Shown here piece by piece: positions 43,745 through 55,200 of a stretch of 64,000 bases of DNA. The position numbers and the translations under genes were made by a program. Under the pieces are notes generated by a model, which was given only the letters and a program-made list of their open reading frames with translations, had not been told where the DNA came from and searched no databases. Position 1 is the first letter of the stretch. Every line of letters starts with the position of its first letter. This stretch comes from Anas platyrhynchos. Its lineage: Eukaryota > Chordata > Aves > Anseriformes > Anatidae. The stretch covers positions 104,964,001 through 105,028,000 of the forward strand of contig NC_092589.1 in NCBI RefSeq assembly GCF_047663525.1. Direction: 5' to 3'.

Positions 43745-43865
43745 GCAAGCAAAGCTGGTGCAGAGAGGCAATACCTCTTACTGGATCAATGAACAGCTGG
43801 GAAAATAGACAAGCATTTGGTCTGAAAGCATCCATTCCCTGTGTAAGTGAAATCCATTCCTTTGC
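43745..43865. mobile_element. Possible ancient amniote repeat relic
   Basis: Blocks such as AATACCTCTTACTGGATCAA, ATAGACAAGCATTTGG and CTGAAAGCATCCATTCC recall a widespread reptile repeat that reads roughly 'TTATTGGACCAA...GACAAGCTTTCGAGC'. The resemblance is from memory and weak, and the family is not assigned. Confidence 0.3.
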
Positions 43866-43910
43866 TCCATGCTGTATAACACTAAGGCTGGTAGATACTT
43901 GAAGGTCAGG

Positions 43911-43970
43911 TGTTCGTCTGTACTGGAACCATGCATTTATTTCATTTTATGATTCCAGTACAGACAAACA
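43911..43970 (+). other. Imperfect hairpin, pre-miRNA-sized
   Basis: TGTTCGTCTGTACTGGAA (43911-43928) pairs with TTCCAGTACAGACAAACA (43953-43970) with one mismatch in 18. After one further mismatch, CATG/TATG extends the stem by 3-4 pairs. The remaining loop is about 14-16 nt. The 13-bp core is perfect. Confidence 0.6.
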
Positions 43971-46900
43971 AACCGACTGGTAGGGAAATCATGAACAATT
44001 ATACCTGTACAATTAGGTACCCTGGGGTAATTCCCCATGTGACAACTGTGCTAGAAAGAGAGGCACTTTTATTCTGAAGCAGTGCCTGCTAAGGGAGCAC
44101 TAGCAGCAGAACTATAATTATCCGATCATTCCCAGTGTTGGCAAACCAAAAGAACGAAGGAAGTAAGGGAGAGGACAGAAAAGACAGGAATGCAAAGAAG
44201 GCAGACAAGTGGTTAACCAGTGATACCTGTGGGAAGATGCGGGGCAACCGTCCTGTCTCGTGTGAACTTCATTGGTCAAAATCAAGGCTGTAGAAAGAAT
44301 CAGACAAGAACTTTGTTTCAGGGTAAGATTTTTTTTCTCAAACTCAGTTTTGAAGCATTCTTCTGTCAGCTTAATGTGGCCTAATGGGTACGTATTGAAT
44401 TTTTCCTTACGGTTTGTAATGTGAAGATTCTCGGTTAGGAGTTTAATTAGGACTTGGTGCTGCCTTCCTTGTACAAAGATCTGAAATCTGAGGACTATGA
44501 AAAACGCATGTTAGGTCTCTACCTAGCTATGATTATCTGCCTGATCAACAACAAGGATTTATATATGGAATGAAATTATCCTTCAGGGGCAGAGGGGGAT
44601 GGCATGCATATACGCATACATTTATCCATATTTTAGGCTGAAATGCTCCTTGACAAGCCCAGAACAGGACACTACATATGCATCCTTAACAACTGAATGC
44701 ACTGTAGTGGTTAGCATACAACGTCTTCACTTTACTGAAATATTTTATCCCTGGCACATGCCATAATTATAAGCAAGCTGCTTAATGATGGCCTGTGCTC
44801 ATGCAAACTGTACCACTTAACTACTTGCATTAATATTGTAGGAAGCCTCAGATGCACGGGATGAGCAGCCATGGAGCTACAAGCAAGAAAAAAGCTCGAC
44901 TAGTGGAAGAAGTATCTAGGCAATGAGTCGCCTCCTACATTAGTGGGATGAGCTTCCCTCCGGGAACTTTTGCCTTCTGGAGAAACCTAAATGAGAGAGA
45001 TACTCCACTGCCCCACACCCTTCTTCTCTTCATGCACTGCTGCTGCTAAAGAGACTGTCAAGCTTCCTGTTGAGATAAAGAGCTATGCTTACAATGTGTA
45101 GCCCCAAACCAGCGAGATAACACGCTGCCGTTTGCTGTGTTAGGCAATGCCATTTCTGTAGCGGGGTGGTATTTCTGAATGGGGAGATTCAAACAGGGAA
45201 CTGATCTGTGGGTGAGCGTGTGAGGAGTTTAGTCTGAGGGTTCGAGATGTTCCGGATGGTAAAGAGCAATATTGGGAGTTTTCAGATCATTTTCCACGTA
45301 CTTAACCACTAGAGACTTTCAAATAGAATACACGACTATAACTAAATTCCGGTATTTATTTCATTGTCATAATTGAAGGGAAAGCTTTAGTATAAAAGAT
45401 GATGCTAAATGTACAAAATATTCCATAAATCTCTGTTTTTCTGATGTCGTAGATTGCCACCTTTCTTAGCTATTTTATTTAAAACTTTTCAGGTTCCCAT
45501 CATGCTATTTTTTATTTCATTGGGTTATTTAGATGTAAAGTGATTTTTTTTAATTATCTCCAACACAAGAAATTTCTCAAAGTCAAAGTTTTATTGATCA
45601 GTAATTTTCCAGCAGCCCCTCCTTACGTTTCAGCAGATAACTCTGGACCAGTGCCAGCTGTTGTTTCCTGGCCTCAGCCCAATTTTTTCCCTGAAAATGA
45701 ATACCCAAAACGTTCATCGTTCCCATACCATGGAATCAATGTGCATAATACAGAAAAAATGTCAGGCTTTATAATGCGATGCAGAAAATTAAACTCTAGT
45801 TTCTATTCGTGAGTAGGTTTTCCTTCTTAGAATGCATAATTTAAAAAATATGTTGTGGCTGCTATTGTGGCTGTCACACTATCCCATACTGGAATCTGTG
45901 TCAGAATTATAAAAAACTGCTATATGAGAAGAGAACCTGGGCAGATATTTTCCTAGAACATGTCAGAAGCAAACTTTTTGTGAACAAATGAATAAAATTA
46001 ATCCTTCTCAAGGCAACAGTCAATTTGTCCTTCTTCAGAACCACAAAAACCTGTGGCTTACACACATTGTTGCCCCAAATATATTGTGCCCAATGTGCCA
46101 AATGCATAATTTTCTTGTTTCTCTTAGATAGAAAATGGCAATCAACCATACCTGTCAAGCCTGGAAGGCCTTTCAGCTTGAAATGTTCTTAGTTGCTGGG
46201 ACATCTCACAAAATATGATGTAGTTGGTGTACTAATAGGCTTTCTCTTTAGACCAGCACCTTGTTGTGTTCAGGTTTTTGAACTGTAAGGTAGTTATACC
46301 ATTCTAGATTGCTCATCTTGATTCCAAATATTGTTGCAAGAAAACGTTCCTTTTGTAAAGAAAGTTGGCTGGATTTAAAATTCTTTAGGATTGGTGGTAG
46401 CTGCCCAGGTAAGATTTAGGCGTGGTGGTGGCAAACAGTCCACAGAGCAGTAATGTGAAATGGCAATGACTTATCTGACCAGCAGTTGTTTAAAATTAAT
46501 TGGTTCTCCAGTTTTATGATAAGTTTACAAGGGAGTTAAGAACCCCTTTTGGAATCTTGTGGGAAAAAAAATAATAATCATGCAGTAATAAAAACTACTT
46601 CATCAAAGCTTTACTGAACACGTATTTATTCTCACAGGTTAATAGAAGGATGTATCCTGGAAACGTCAAGTCTGTTTTCCAAGATCTTGTTAGGACATTT
46701 CCCAGAAATTTTGAGATAGGTTTCTCTGTTGTGGGTGTAGCTCCATGTTCCTACAATTTTAAGCAGAGTGGCCCGAGAGGACAATTCTCATCCCACTGCA
46801 CCTCTGTAGGTGTCTTTTCCAGGATCCTTTAGCTGCAATATGAAACAAATTGAAATAGGTTGAACATAAGCCAAAGTCTAGAAATATGAGAGTGTTTGGA

Positions 46901-47589
46901 TAAATATTCATTATGGCTGAAGTTTACTCCTAATGAACCAATGCAAAGACTATGTACTAATTAAGTGCAGGTTAAGTTCACTCAAGAGGCACCTAAGTGG
47001 TGATCAGGCCCTCACTGTAGTCTGTACATAGGGCTGATTTTTATACTGTCCAAACATCATTTGTCAGAGGGCTGACTTCTACAGATTTTCTCCTTTTACA
47101 TCATTCATACTTTCATTTCGTACATTTTCCAGGTGGAGACGAATATGCTGTGTTGCTGATGCAATTGACTTTATTATTATTCTTGGCACACAGCAGCTTA
47201 ATTGGTTTGAAGAAACAGTAGTTGCAGGGCCTGATAAGTAGGATGATTGTCATCAGGAGTCGTTTAGTGCTTTGCTATCACAGAACAAACTCCCTGTGAC
47301 TCACACTGAAAGGAGAAGGCCAGATTTTCATGTGGCGTACAGCAGAAGAAAATGTTGCCTGTTGTGAATGCGTGTGTCTTTTGTGTTTAATTAATTACTT
47401 TAAGATTTTTCTTACCCACTGTAAGTTTTGTATAATCCGATTCAGTCCAGCTTTGCATTTGAAATTCTTCTGTTATGCCTCTCTGGACACTTTCTGTTTG
47501 ACATGTATCTCTGTGATGGGAAAATTGGAACAGGACACCAATCGCAAGGTGAGACTATATTGATTTAGGCAGTAGTTTAATGCTTTCAG

Positions 47590-48010
47590 TTATTTTTCCT
47601 CTGTCCAATACTTTCTCATACTTTGTCAGCTCTTTAGAGTGTTTCTGGACACTGTGCAAATGTTCTCATTTTGCTGACCACATCAATACTCCAGTGATTT
47701 CTTCCAAAGCTGTACTTCATAACATGGAGTATCCTCCTGTGCTGTGTGTGTGTTGTCCACTCAAACAGCAGTTGTTAGACCTGCATGCAGTTTTTCACAA
47801 CCTTATCTCGGGCTTCTGTTTTGACTGTCAAATAACATTGTGTCACTTGTAAATTCGCCCTGCTCGCTCCCTTTTCCAGATCATTAGTCAAGACACTGAG
47901 CAGTAGTCTGCATCTTTGGTCACTGTGCAGTTAATCTTTGGCCTCAGTTAAAGTAAAGCATGTTCTCCCAGCTTTTTGCCTACACCAGTGACAATGGCAA
48001 AAACTGATAG
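47590..48010 (-). mobile_element. Ancient CR1/L3-like RT fragment
   Basis: The plus strand contains GTCACTTGTAAATTCGCCCT, then CCCTTTTCCAGATCATTAGT and ACACTGAGCAGTAG. This resembles the reverse complement of the CR1/L3 RT segment whose reverse reads TCATTTATGAA...GAACAG. It is very old, with no intact frame and uncertain limits. Confidence 0.35.
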
Positions 48011-49339
48011 GGCAGCTAAGAAATCTTCTTGTCCCTGTAGGCCATAGCATTGGTTGAAATTTGAACCCGTTTGGATAAAAGATTATGCGGCAAGCACCCG
48101 TGGTGGCCTCAGAATCTCCCTTGGTGGGTGTTTCCTCTGTTATTCAGAGCCATGCAGTAGTTGTTGCCCATAATCTACCCACCAAATTGCCACCAGTTGG
48201 CAGATGAATTCTCGTATGGGAGGTGAAATGTGGGCTAAGCCCATGGGTGCATGTTCTGCTCTCTAAAATGGGCTCAATCCTGCCTGGTGCACTGAGGATC
48301 GTACACAGTCGACCAGGTTGCACCGGGATCAATGTAAGGCTTTCTATGCCTTTTTTTTTTTTCTCTTTCTCTCATCAATCTTTCTAGTTATTAACAGAAA
48401 GGGTATTTCCACACATAGCTTGTCATCACTGCGGTTCATTCGACAAGCCTGGGGTAGTACGAAAGTCCCACAACCCCTGGAAACTCAGCTCTCTTCTTTG
48501 TTGGCAATGCGATATTCCCAGGGCTTGCACCTAGGATGACTAAATCCTGGCACCTCTTCCATTCCCAAACGATTGCCTGGCCCCTACTCAGCGAGGGGCT
48601 TTCCACAGGTCTCGTGCTGCTGAAATATTGATGCTGCTTCATTGCAAAAGAGCTGCTTAATGCCCATGTTTAAGTGTGAGAGCCTCGTGTGAGATGTTCC
48701 CTTCTTTCACTCGTGTCGTCCCTCGGATGCTCAGAGGCGGCTCGTGGAAGGAGCGGGTTGGGCTGGGAGGGAAGAGAGGTGTGAGCAGATGGAGAAAAAT
48801 GGGATCGGATATCAGAACGCCAGGGTGGGATTCCCAGCTGAGAAATATGAACAAAAAGAAGCGTTTCATTAGCTGGAAATAGATGGTTATGTCTAGTCCA
48901 ATTTGGCAGGGGAGATCTGCTTTTTGACACTTTGCTAAGGCAGCTTCTGAGGGAGCCGCTCCTGCCGGCCTCTCTCTCCTCTCAGGTTTGCCTTTAATTA
49001 CAAACTGTAGAAGCAGGTGCCTTTGGGGAGGCAGTACGAGGGATGTTGGAAGGCTCTGTGCTTGCTCACAACACCAAGTCCTGTGCACACATCAAGGCAG
49101 GAGCCTGCCTGGTTGGCACCTTCTGCTTCAAACGCTGCGAGTGAACCTTGCGATCCACCCAAGCTGCCTGCACAAGCATAGCCTAAGCCCCCTCCTATAA
49201 GTGAGCCTATTTGGACCTCCCTCCTTCACCAAGGCAGCCTCAGCACCTGTTAATCCCTAAATACACGACTTTATACTCCGGGATCTTCGTTTTTATCCTG
49301 CCGGTGTTACTTTTTAGCCCACCCGTACAACAACCTGCT

Positions 49340-49490
49340 CTTCCTCTGCATTGTGAGCCTTTGAATCTTGTGATGCGCTCTGGTTTCATTAGCATGTTTT
49401 CATTTTCTTCTGCCAAGGTCGTTAATGAAAGTATTAAATAAGATCTGTTCCAAGGTCCCAGGCTTGAAGAAGCCCTAATTGGTTGTGCAG
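49340..49490 (-). mobile_element. Ancient CR1-like reverse transcriptase fragment
   Basis: The minus strand translates EQILFNTFINDLGR (about 49412-49455), matching the CR1 RT block with consensus close to GPVLFNIFINDL just upstream of the catalytic FADD. The sequence beyond is too eroded to align by eye. Confidence 0.45.
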
Positions 49491-51219
49491 GGTCTGTTTT
49501 GTAGATAAACAAAGGACGCGGCACGGATCCTCACGGGAGCCAATCAGCCTAATCCCGGTGACTTCTGGAGAGTTATTCTGGTTATTTGGGGGATTCTGCT
49601 TCATTTCAGTCTTTTTCCTGCACACAGATAGCAAAATAGCCCCTTGTCCTATGGCCCGGGTAGCTTTATAAGGACAACGAGATGATTTGGAAGAAGCCGT
49701 GGTTAGATGGCTAACACCAATGTGGAGGTAGAGGCAAGACAAAAATGCCAGTGTCTGACTGCCGCGTGCATTTTGCAGCCACTTTGTGAGGCCAAAAAAA
49801 TAGAGAGGGTCTTGTGCGGTTGTGGGAAGAGGCAGGGGATGTACCAGCTGAGAGCCCTGAATAGCGATATAAGGAGGCCTCACAGAAAGGCTGTGTGCTC
49901 TCAGGGGCATGGAGTCAGAAACGTATTGTGCTCCTGGGGTGACTCAAACAGCCACTTGTGAAAAATAGATATGCCTTTGTACAAAGCATTAGTCAAGCTT
50001 ATTGCATGGCTTCTTGTGTGTGGGGTACCATTATCATGATTCATGTGGACGTTTTACCTTATTTTACGTGCAAAATTAATCGCACTTTCTGTGGAAAGGA
50101 CAGACATTTTCAGTGATCTTTGTAATAAATAACACGGAGTACATTGAGCTAAACATTGAGCAAAAACTAGCATTAAGCATTTGAAAGCTGTTAGGAATAT
50201 TAAAGGCAATGGGCTCCAGGGGGCTTATCTGCCTCTCTGTGATCCCCCAAAACTGATGGGCTGTACTGTACCAGCCCTTCTCCTTCCCTGTTCTGTCTCT
50301 TTTTATTATCCTGATGCTCTGGGGAAACAAAAAGAAGAACAAGAAGTTACTTTCCAGCTCATAGAGATTACCTCTGTGCAGTTTTCCTTTTCCTTTTCTT
50401 CAGGTTTGCATCTCCATTCTCACAGAGACTTTACAGACCTAAACAAATCTGAAGTTACAAGGGTTTAATTTTCCCAAGTATTTGCTGGTCCCCTGGGCCT
50501 GCCGTACAAAGGCAGTGCCTTGCTCTTCTGATAAAGCAAAGAGAAATTTATTAAACACAGCTTAGATTATTAGTTATCCAGGGAAGGAGCAGGAGGCTTG
50601 AGGGCTGTTAGCTGGAGAGATATTTTGGGATATGTGTGTGTGTATCCCTGTTAGGAAGGTTGATGGCTGCTTTAATACGGGGTAGCAAAGTGCAAAATAG
50701 GCAAATTAGTAAGTGGGCACCTCTAGGGCTGTCCTCAGTTTGAAGGAAGGCCCTGTCAAGCATGTTGCCAGCAGGCAAAATCAAATTTTAATAAGGACAG
50801 AGTGGAAAAAAATACATTCTAGTCCCCCAAAATCGTGCCCCCAGACTAGACACAAGCAGCCCTCCACCCAGCGCGAGCAGCGCAGTCTCCGTGCTGTTGG
50901 AGAGCACCACGTTTGGCATAGGTTCATGCAATTCCAGCAGGTCAACATGAAGCACACTGCAAAATGACAGGAAAGCTGCAAAGAATTCCCTATAGCAACT
51001 CTCAGAATTGCTTTATTTTGGCAAGTGTCCGCACAGGCTGAGCTCGGCAATTTCCCTCATCGTAATAATTGATGCTGGCTCGAAGCTGGGGCATTAATTT
51101 AACTGTAAGCCAGCAATGTGTCTCTGGAAGGTTTTCTTCCCCTTGTTCAGTAAGCAGTGTGAGAATAAAAGAGCTTTTCCTTCCAACTGATGTGGTTTTC
51201 TTTTGCTGTCTCTAGCCTT

Positions 51220-51436
51220 CGGCCAGCAGGGCGAGGAGGTGATTGTCCCCCTCTGCTCTGCTCTTGGGAGACCCCACCTGGAGCCCTGGGTTCAGCTCTG
51301 GGGCCCCCAGCACAAGAAGGACGTGGAGCTGTTGGAGCAAGTCCAGAGGAGGCCACGGGGATGATCAAAGGGCTGGAGCACCTCTCCTATAAGAGGCTGA
51401 GGGAGTTGGAGTTGTTTTGCTTGGAGAAGGCTTTGT
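51220..51436 (+). mobile_element. CR1 LINE fragment, ORF2 C-terminal part
   Basis: Plus-strand GCCAGCAGGGCGAGGAGGTG, then GAGACCCCACCTGGAG, GGGGCCCCCAGCACAAGAAG and GGGCTGGAGCACCTCTCCTA are near-consensus avian CR1 blocks encoding the C-terminal end of ORF2. The fragment is 5'-truncated, as is typical, and lacks the final 3' tail. It faces the next CR1 copy. Confidence 0.85.
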
Positions 51437-51586
51437 AGGCCTTGAACATTTGCTGTGTAATGTGCTCTGTGATTCCTTCTGGTCCTTTCCCTAGCCTGTG
51501 AGGTGGAGTGATGCTCCAACGGGGATTCAGAGAGAGAACCTGAGCCGTCAAGTCTTTGGGAACAATGTGCAGTAGCAGGACACGTT

Positions 51587-52250
51587 GATAGGATCGTAGG
51601 ATGGTTGGGGTAGGCCTCACGAGGGCAGAGCAGAGGGGCACAATCGCCTCCCATGACCTGCTGGCCACCCCTCTGTTGATGCAGCCCAGTTTGGCTTCTG
51701 GGCCGCAAGCACACACTGCTGGTTCATGTCAAGCTTCTCATCCACTTCTCCAGCCTGTCCAGATCCCTTTGGATGGCACCCCTTCCTTCTGTTATATGGA
51801 CTGCCCCACTCAGCGTGGAGTTACCTGCAACCTTGCTGAGGGTGCACTCGATCCCACTGTCCATGTCGCTGATGAAGATATTAAACAGTACTGACCCCAA
51901 AACAGACCCCTGAGGGACACCACTTGTCCCTGGCCTCCACCTGGACATACGGCCATTGACCACCACTCTCTGGAGGTGGCCTTCAAGCCAATTCCTTATC
52001 TGTGGAATGGTCCACCCATCAGATCCATCGGATTATCTCCTTGTCTCCCATGTGCCTTGACATTGCTTCCAGGAGGACCTGTCCCATGGTATTCCCAGGC
52101 GCAGAGGTGAGGCTCATGGGTCTGTAGTTCCCCTGGTTACCATTCTTGCAGCCTAGCTTTATTTCCTTTACTTTTATTACCATGGAAGTCCTATCCTTGT
52201 ATCCCTCACCTGCTTTTTTTCCTGCTCTAAGCACCTGCTAGTGAGGGAGC
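51587..52250 (-). pseudogene. CR1 LINE copy with RT remnants and 3' tail
   Basis: Minus-strand translation gives [17 protein letters not shown] and [11 protein letters not shown] (about 52025-52150), then RVVVNG-like [40 protein letters not shown] and [11 protein letters not shown] (about 51735-51965), the CR1 RT palm and following region. The catalytic FADD is replaced by VAGN, so it is inactive. About 60 residues are missing between HMGDKE and RNWLEG. A second deletion joins the distal ORF2 to a CATAGAATC-like tail at 51587-51610, giving the 3' end on the minus strand. Confidence 0.85.
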
Positions 52251-55200
52251 CAGGAAACAGCCTTCTCGAAAGGCCACAGAGTCCAGACTTCAGTATGGGA
52301 TTGCAGTGGTAAATCAGCTCACCAGCAGTGAGAATACTGCAAAAAAGCACTTGGCTGTTTGCCACAGCACCAGAAAAATAGAGGTAGCCAGCAAAGTTTC
52401 CTTCAGTGGCACTGATCTCTCTTTCTACCAGTTCAGAAGGCCGAAAGGGAGGAGGTGAACAGGCCTGTGCCTCCTTTAGTCACGGAGCCACATCTGACTG
52501 TACAGCATTGCCCTTTTTCATTCCCGTGCTGGTATTTAAGCTGTAGTTCCACTGTTGTGCTACTCCTTAGGCTCTGAGCGCACAGGAGCAGGGATTGCCA
52601 TTCCCTGTGGGGCACAGTTATTATTATTTATTGTGCATTGAGCATTAATCTCAACGCTGTTAAATTCAACGAGCCTGTGAAATGTGCTGTATATAACTCT
52701 TAGCCCTCTGACGTCCCTCCAGCTGGAGTCAGGCACGGAAAGGAAAAGAAAGAAAGCCCTCCTTTGACTCATCTCGTACTGGAGGAGATCACTTTTGTTC
52801 CATTTCCCCACATTCTTTGCATTCCTTTGCAGTTAGGTCTGGGTCTGGAGCCAGCACCAGCCAGACTGAGAGCCTCCTGCAAAGCCACAGGCCTGAGGCA
52901 CCAGGATAAACCTCAACAAAGCTTCACCTGCAGGAGACGGAGACTGTGCCTCGTACAGCACCTCTCTTTGTGCACTAAAGGATTAAGGATCTGTGTCTGC
53001 AGAGAAGGCACATCAGGGACAAATATTTTATGGTCGAATCTCTTCCTTTTCAGTGGTGGGGGAAGGAAAAGTTCCTCACTCTGGTGAAAGTGGCAGGACC
53101 AGCAGTAGATTTGGTCGCTAAACACAGGACATCATATTATCCACCTTCATGTGTGAATTTTAACCATTCATGTTCCCCAAAGTCTGGGCAGTTTCCTAGC
53201 ATACTTCCAGGAGGGTTTTCCACACATTTTAAGGCACACTATATACAGTGAGTCTTTTATGTACAGTAAGGGGCTCATTCCCATTCTGGTTGTAAGCTTT
53301 CCCTGCCAAATATTTGAGAGCAGCTTAGTTCATATGGTAGCGTGGGTATGCATATGCCAGGGTGGATCTGCTCTGGATGCCATTTGATTTCTCCAAGCAT
53401 TTGTCCTTTGAAGCACTCGTCCTAAGGAGACACTTCCTTTGTAACTCCCGGTGAAGGGCAGCTTGAGAAACCACAGCAACCTGTGCCAAGGCAGCTTCGA
53501 AGCTGAAAGGAGGAATATGTCCACAGCAGTGCATCATGCCATTAGGGAAAATAAAGCTGGATTTTTTTTTTTTATATTATTTTTTTCCTGCTCCAAGAAA
53601 GCAAAGGGAAACAGAAGCCTCACAACCTTTTGTGTCAACCTAATCGAATAGAGAAATGAAGGGCATCAAGTAATCTGGACTTCATAGCTGAAATCTAATC
53701 TCTGTCAAAGCATTTCTAGGATGTGCATCATGCCTGTTAAAGCCATTACACCCCTGGTAACAGAACTTGCACACCGATTTGTGCTGCCCTTGCCACGAAG
53801 CACCTTGGTGATTTTCCTTCTGTCCTCATTTTACAGAGGCAGGGAGGCTGAGTCCATGTTAAAACTCGCAGTCTGGCAGCGAGAGCGTCTGCCTCGCCCA
53901 GATGTGTCAGTTCACACTTAAGAGATATTGAAAAAGTTCAAAGGCAATTATCTGAGGTGGAGTTGTGTGTTTTTTTCAAGCACTACTGTGCAACAGGCAG
54001 TGACGACCTGCGTGTAATATCTCTGGGAAGCGTCTATCACTTTGTCATCATGACTGTACTTGGCATATCGGAGGGAGTATCACCGTGTGCATGACTGCTG
54101 CTGGGTTTGTTTATTTAGTCACCTCCGTCTCAGCTGAGCCCTCTCCCATGTTATGGGAGCTGCTGAGCGAGGACATGAGGCACTTTCTGATGAAGAAGCA
54201 TTCAGAGCACAGGAGGTGACTGCATGTGGGAGCCCAGGAACCCTGTGCTTGCTCAGAGCAGCTGCAGAACAGAGGAGGCTGTTCGACAGCCCCTGCTCTC
54301 ACCAGCTTCCACTGCATGGATGTCACCGGGGTGCTGCTCTGTCCTCCGGCCCAAAGAAGGGTCACATTTCTCTCACAGCAACTTCCAAGCTTTGTCTGAT
54401 TCAAGAATTAGATTTAACCTCTGCTGCAAGCACTGTCTGAGAGCTTGTTAAACCCGATGTTAAACATCCAAGTTGTATTCCAACACTTCAGTTATTTTCC
54501 CCTTTTTTCCCCCTCTTAATGCTGTGTCTTGCCTTTGTTTAAAGTCCGCTTCCTTGCCTGGCTTGTTGTGCGTGCCAACACAATATCTGAATGATTTAGA
54601 TTGCGGTGTGACACACGTTTCAAATATTTGAATCGCAAGCCAAGGACTGTTTTATAGCTCATCATTTTAGCTGAAATCATTAGGAACCCTGAAGAGAGCT
54701 GGCTGAGCCCTAGGCCCGAAGTGCCGTGCAGCTCCCTTGTTGCCTTTCAGATCTGTTTTCACCCTCAAGTTCCCAAATGTTAGAACTCCCTCAGTTTAAG
54801 AAAAAAAATAGAGATTGTGTTAACAGTGGTTATGCAGCTTTAGATTCTCGATTCCTTGATAAACACCTCAGAAGCATCATTAGAAGCTGTGGGAGCTGGG
54901 GCTAATTGGTATCTCCGAACTGGCTGAAGGTCTCTGACACCGGGAGGGAGAGCCAAGCCAAGCCACCAGCGAAGCACGGTTCACCCTCCAGATGCCTTTA
55001 GCAGGTCCTTTCCCAGGGCACAACCTGTTGTTTACAAGAGAGGAAATCTTAGGGCTGAAACGCCGTCCCCAGGGGCACTTCCCCGCCTCTGCACTGGGAG
55101 GAAGTCAGACACACCTCGCACGTGATCTCAGCCGCTGCTTTCCAACCTGTGCACAAACCTGGGGTGGGCAGACACCAAAACCAGCCCTTGGCTGCTGCTT

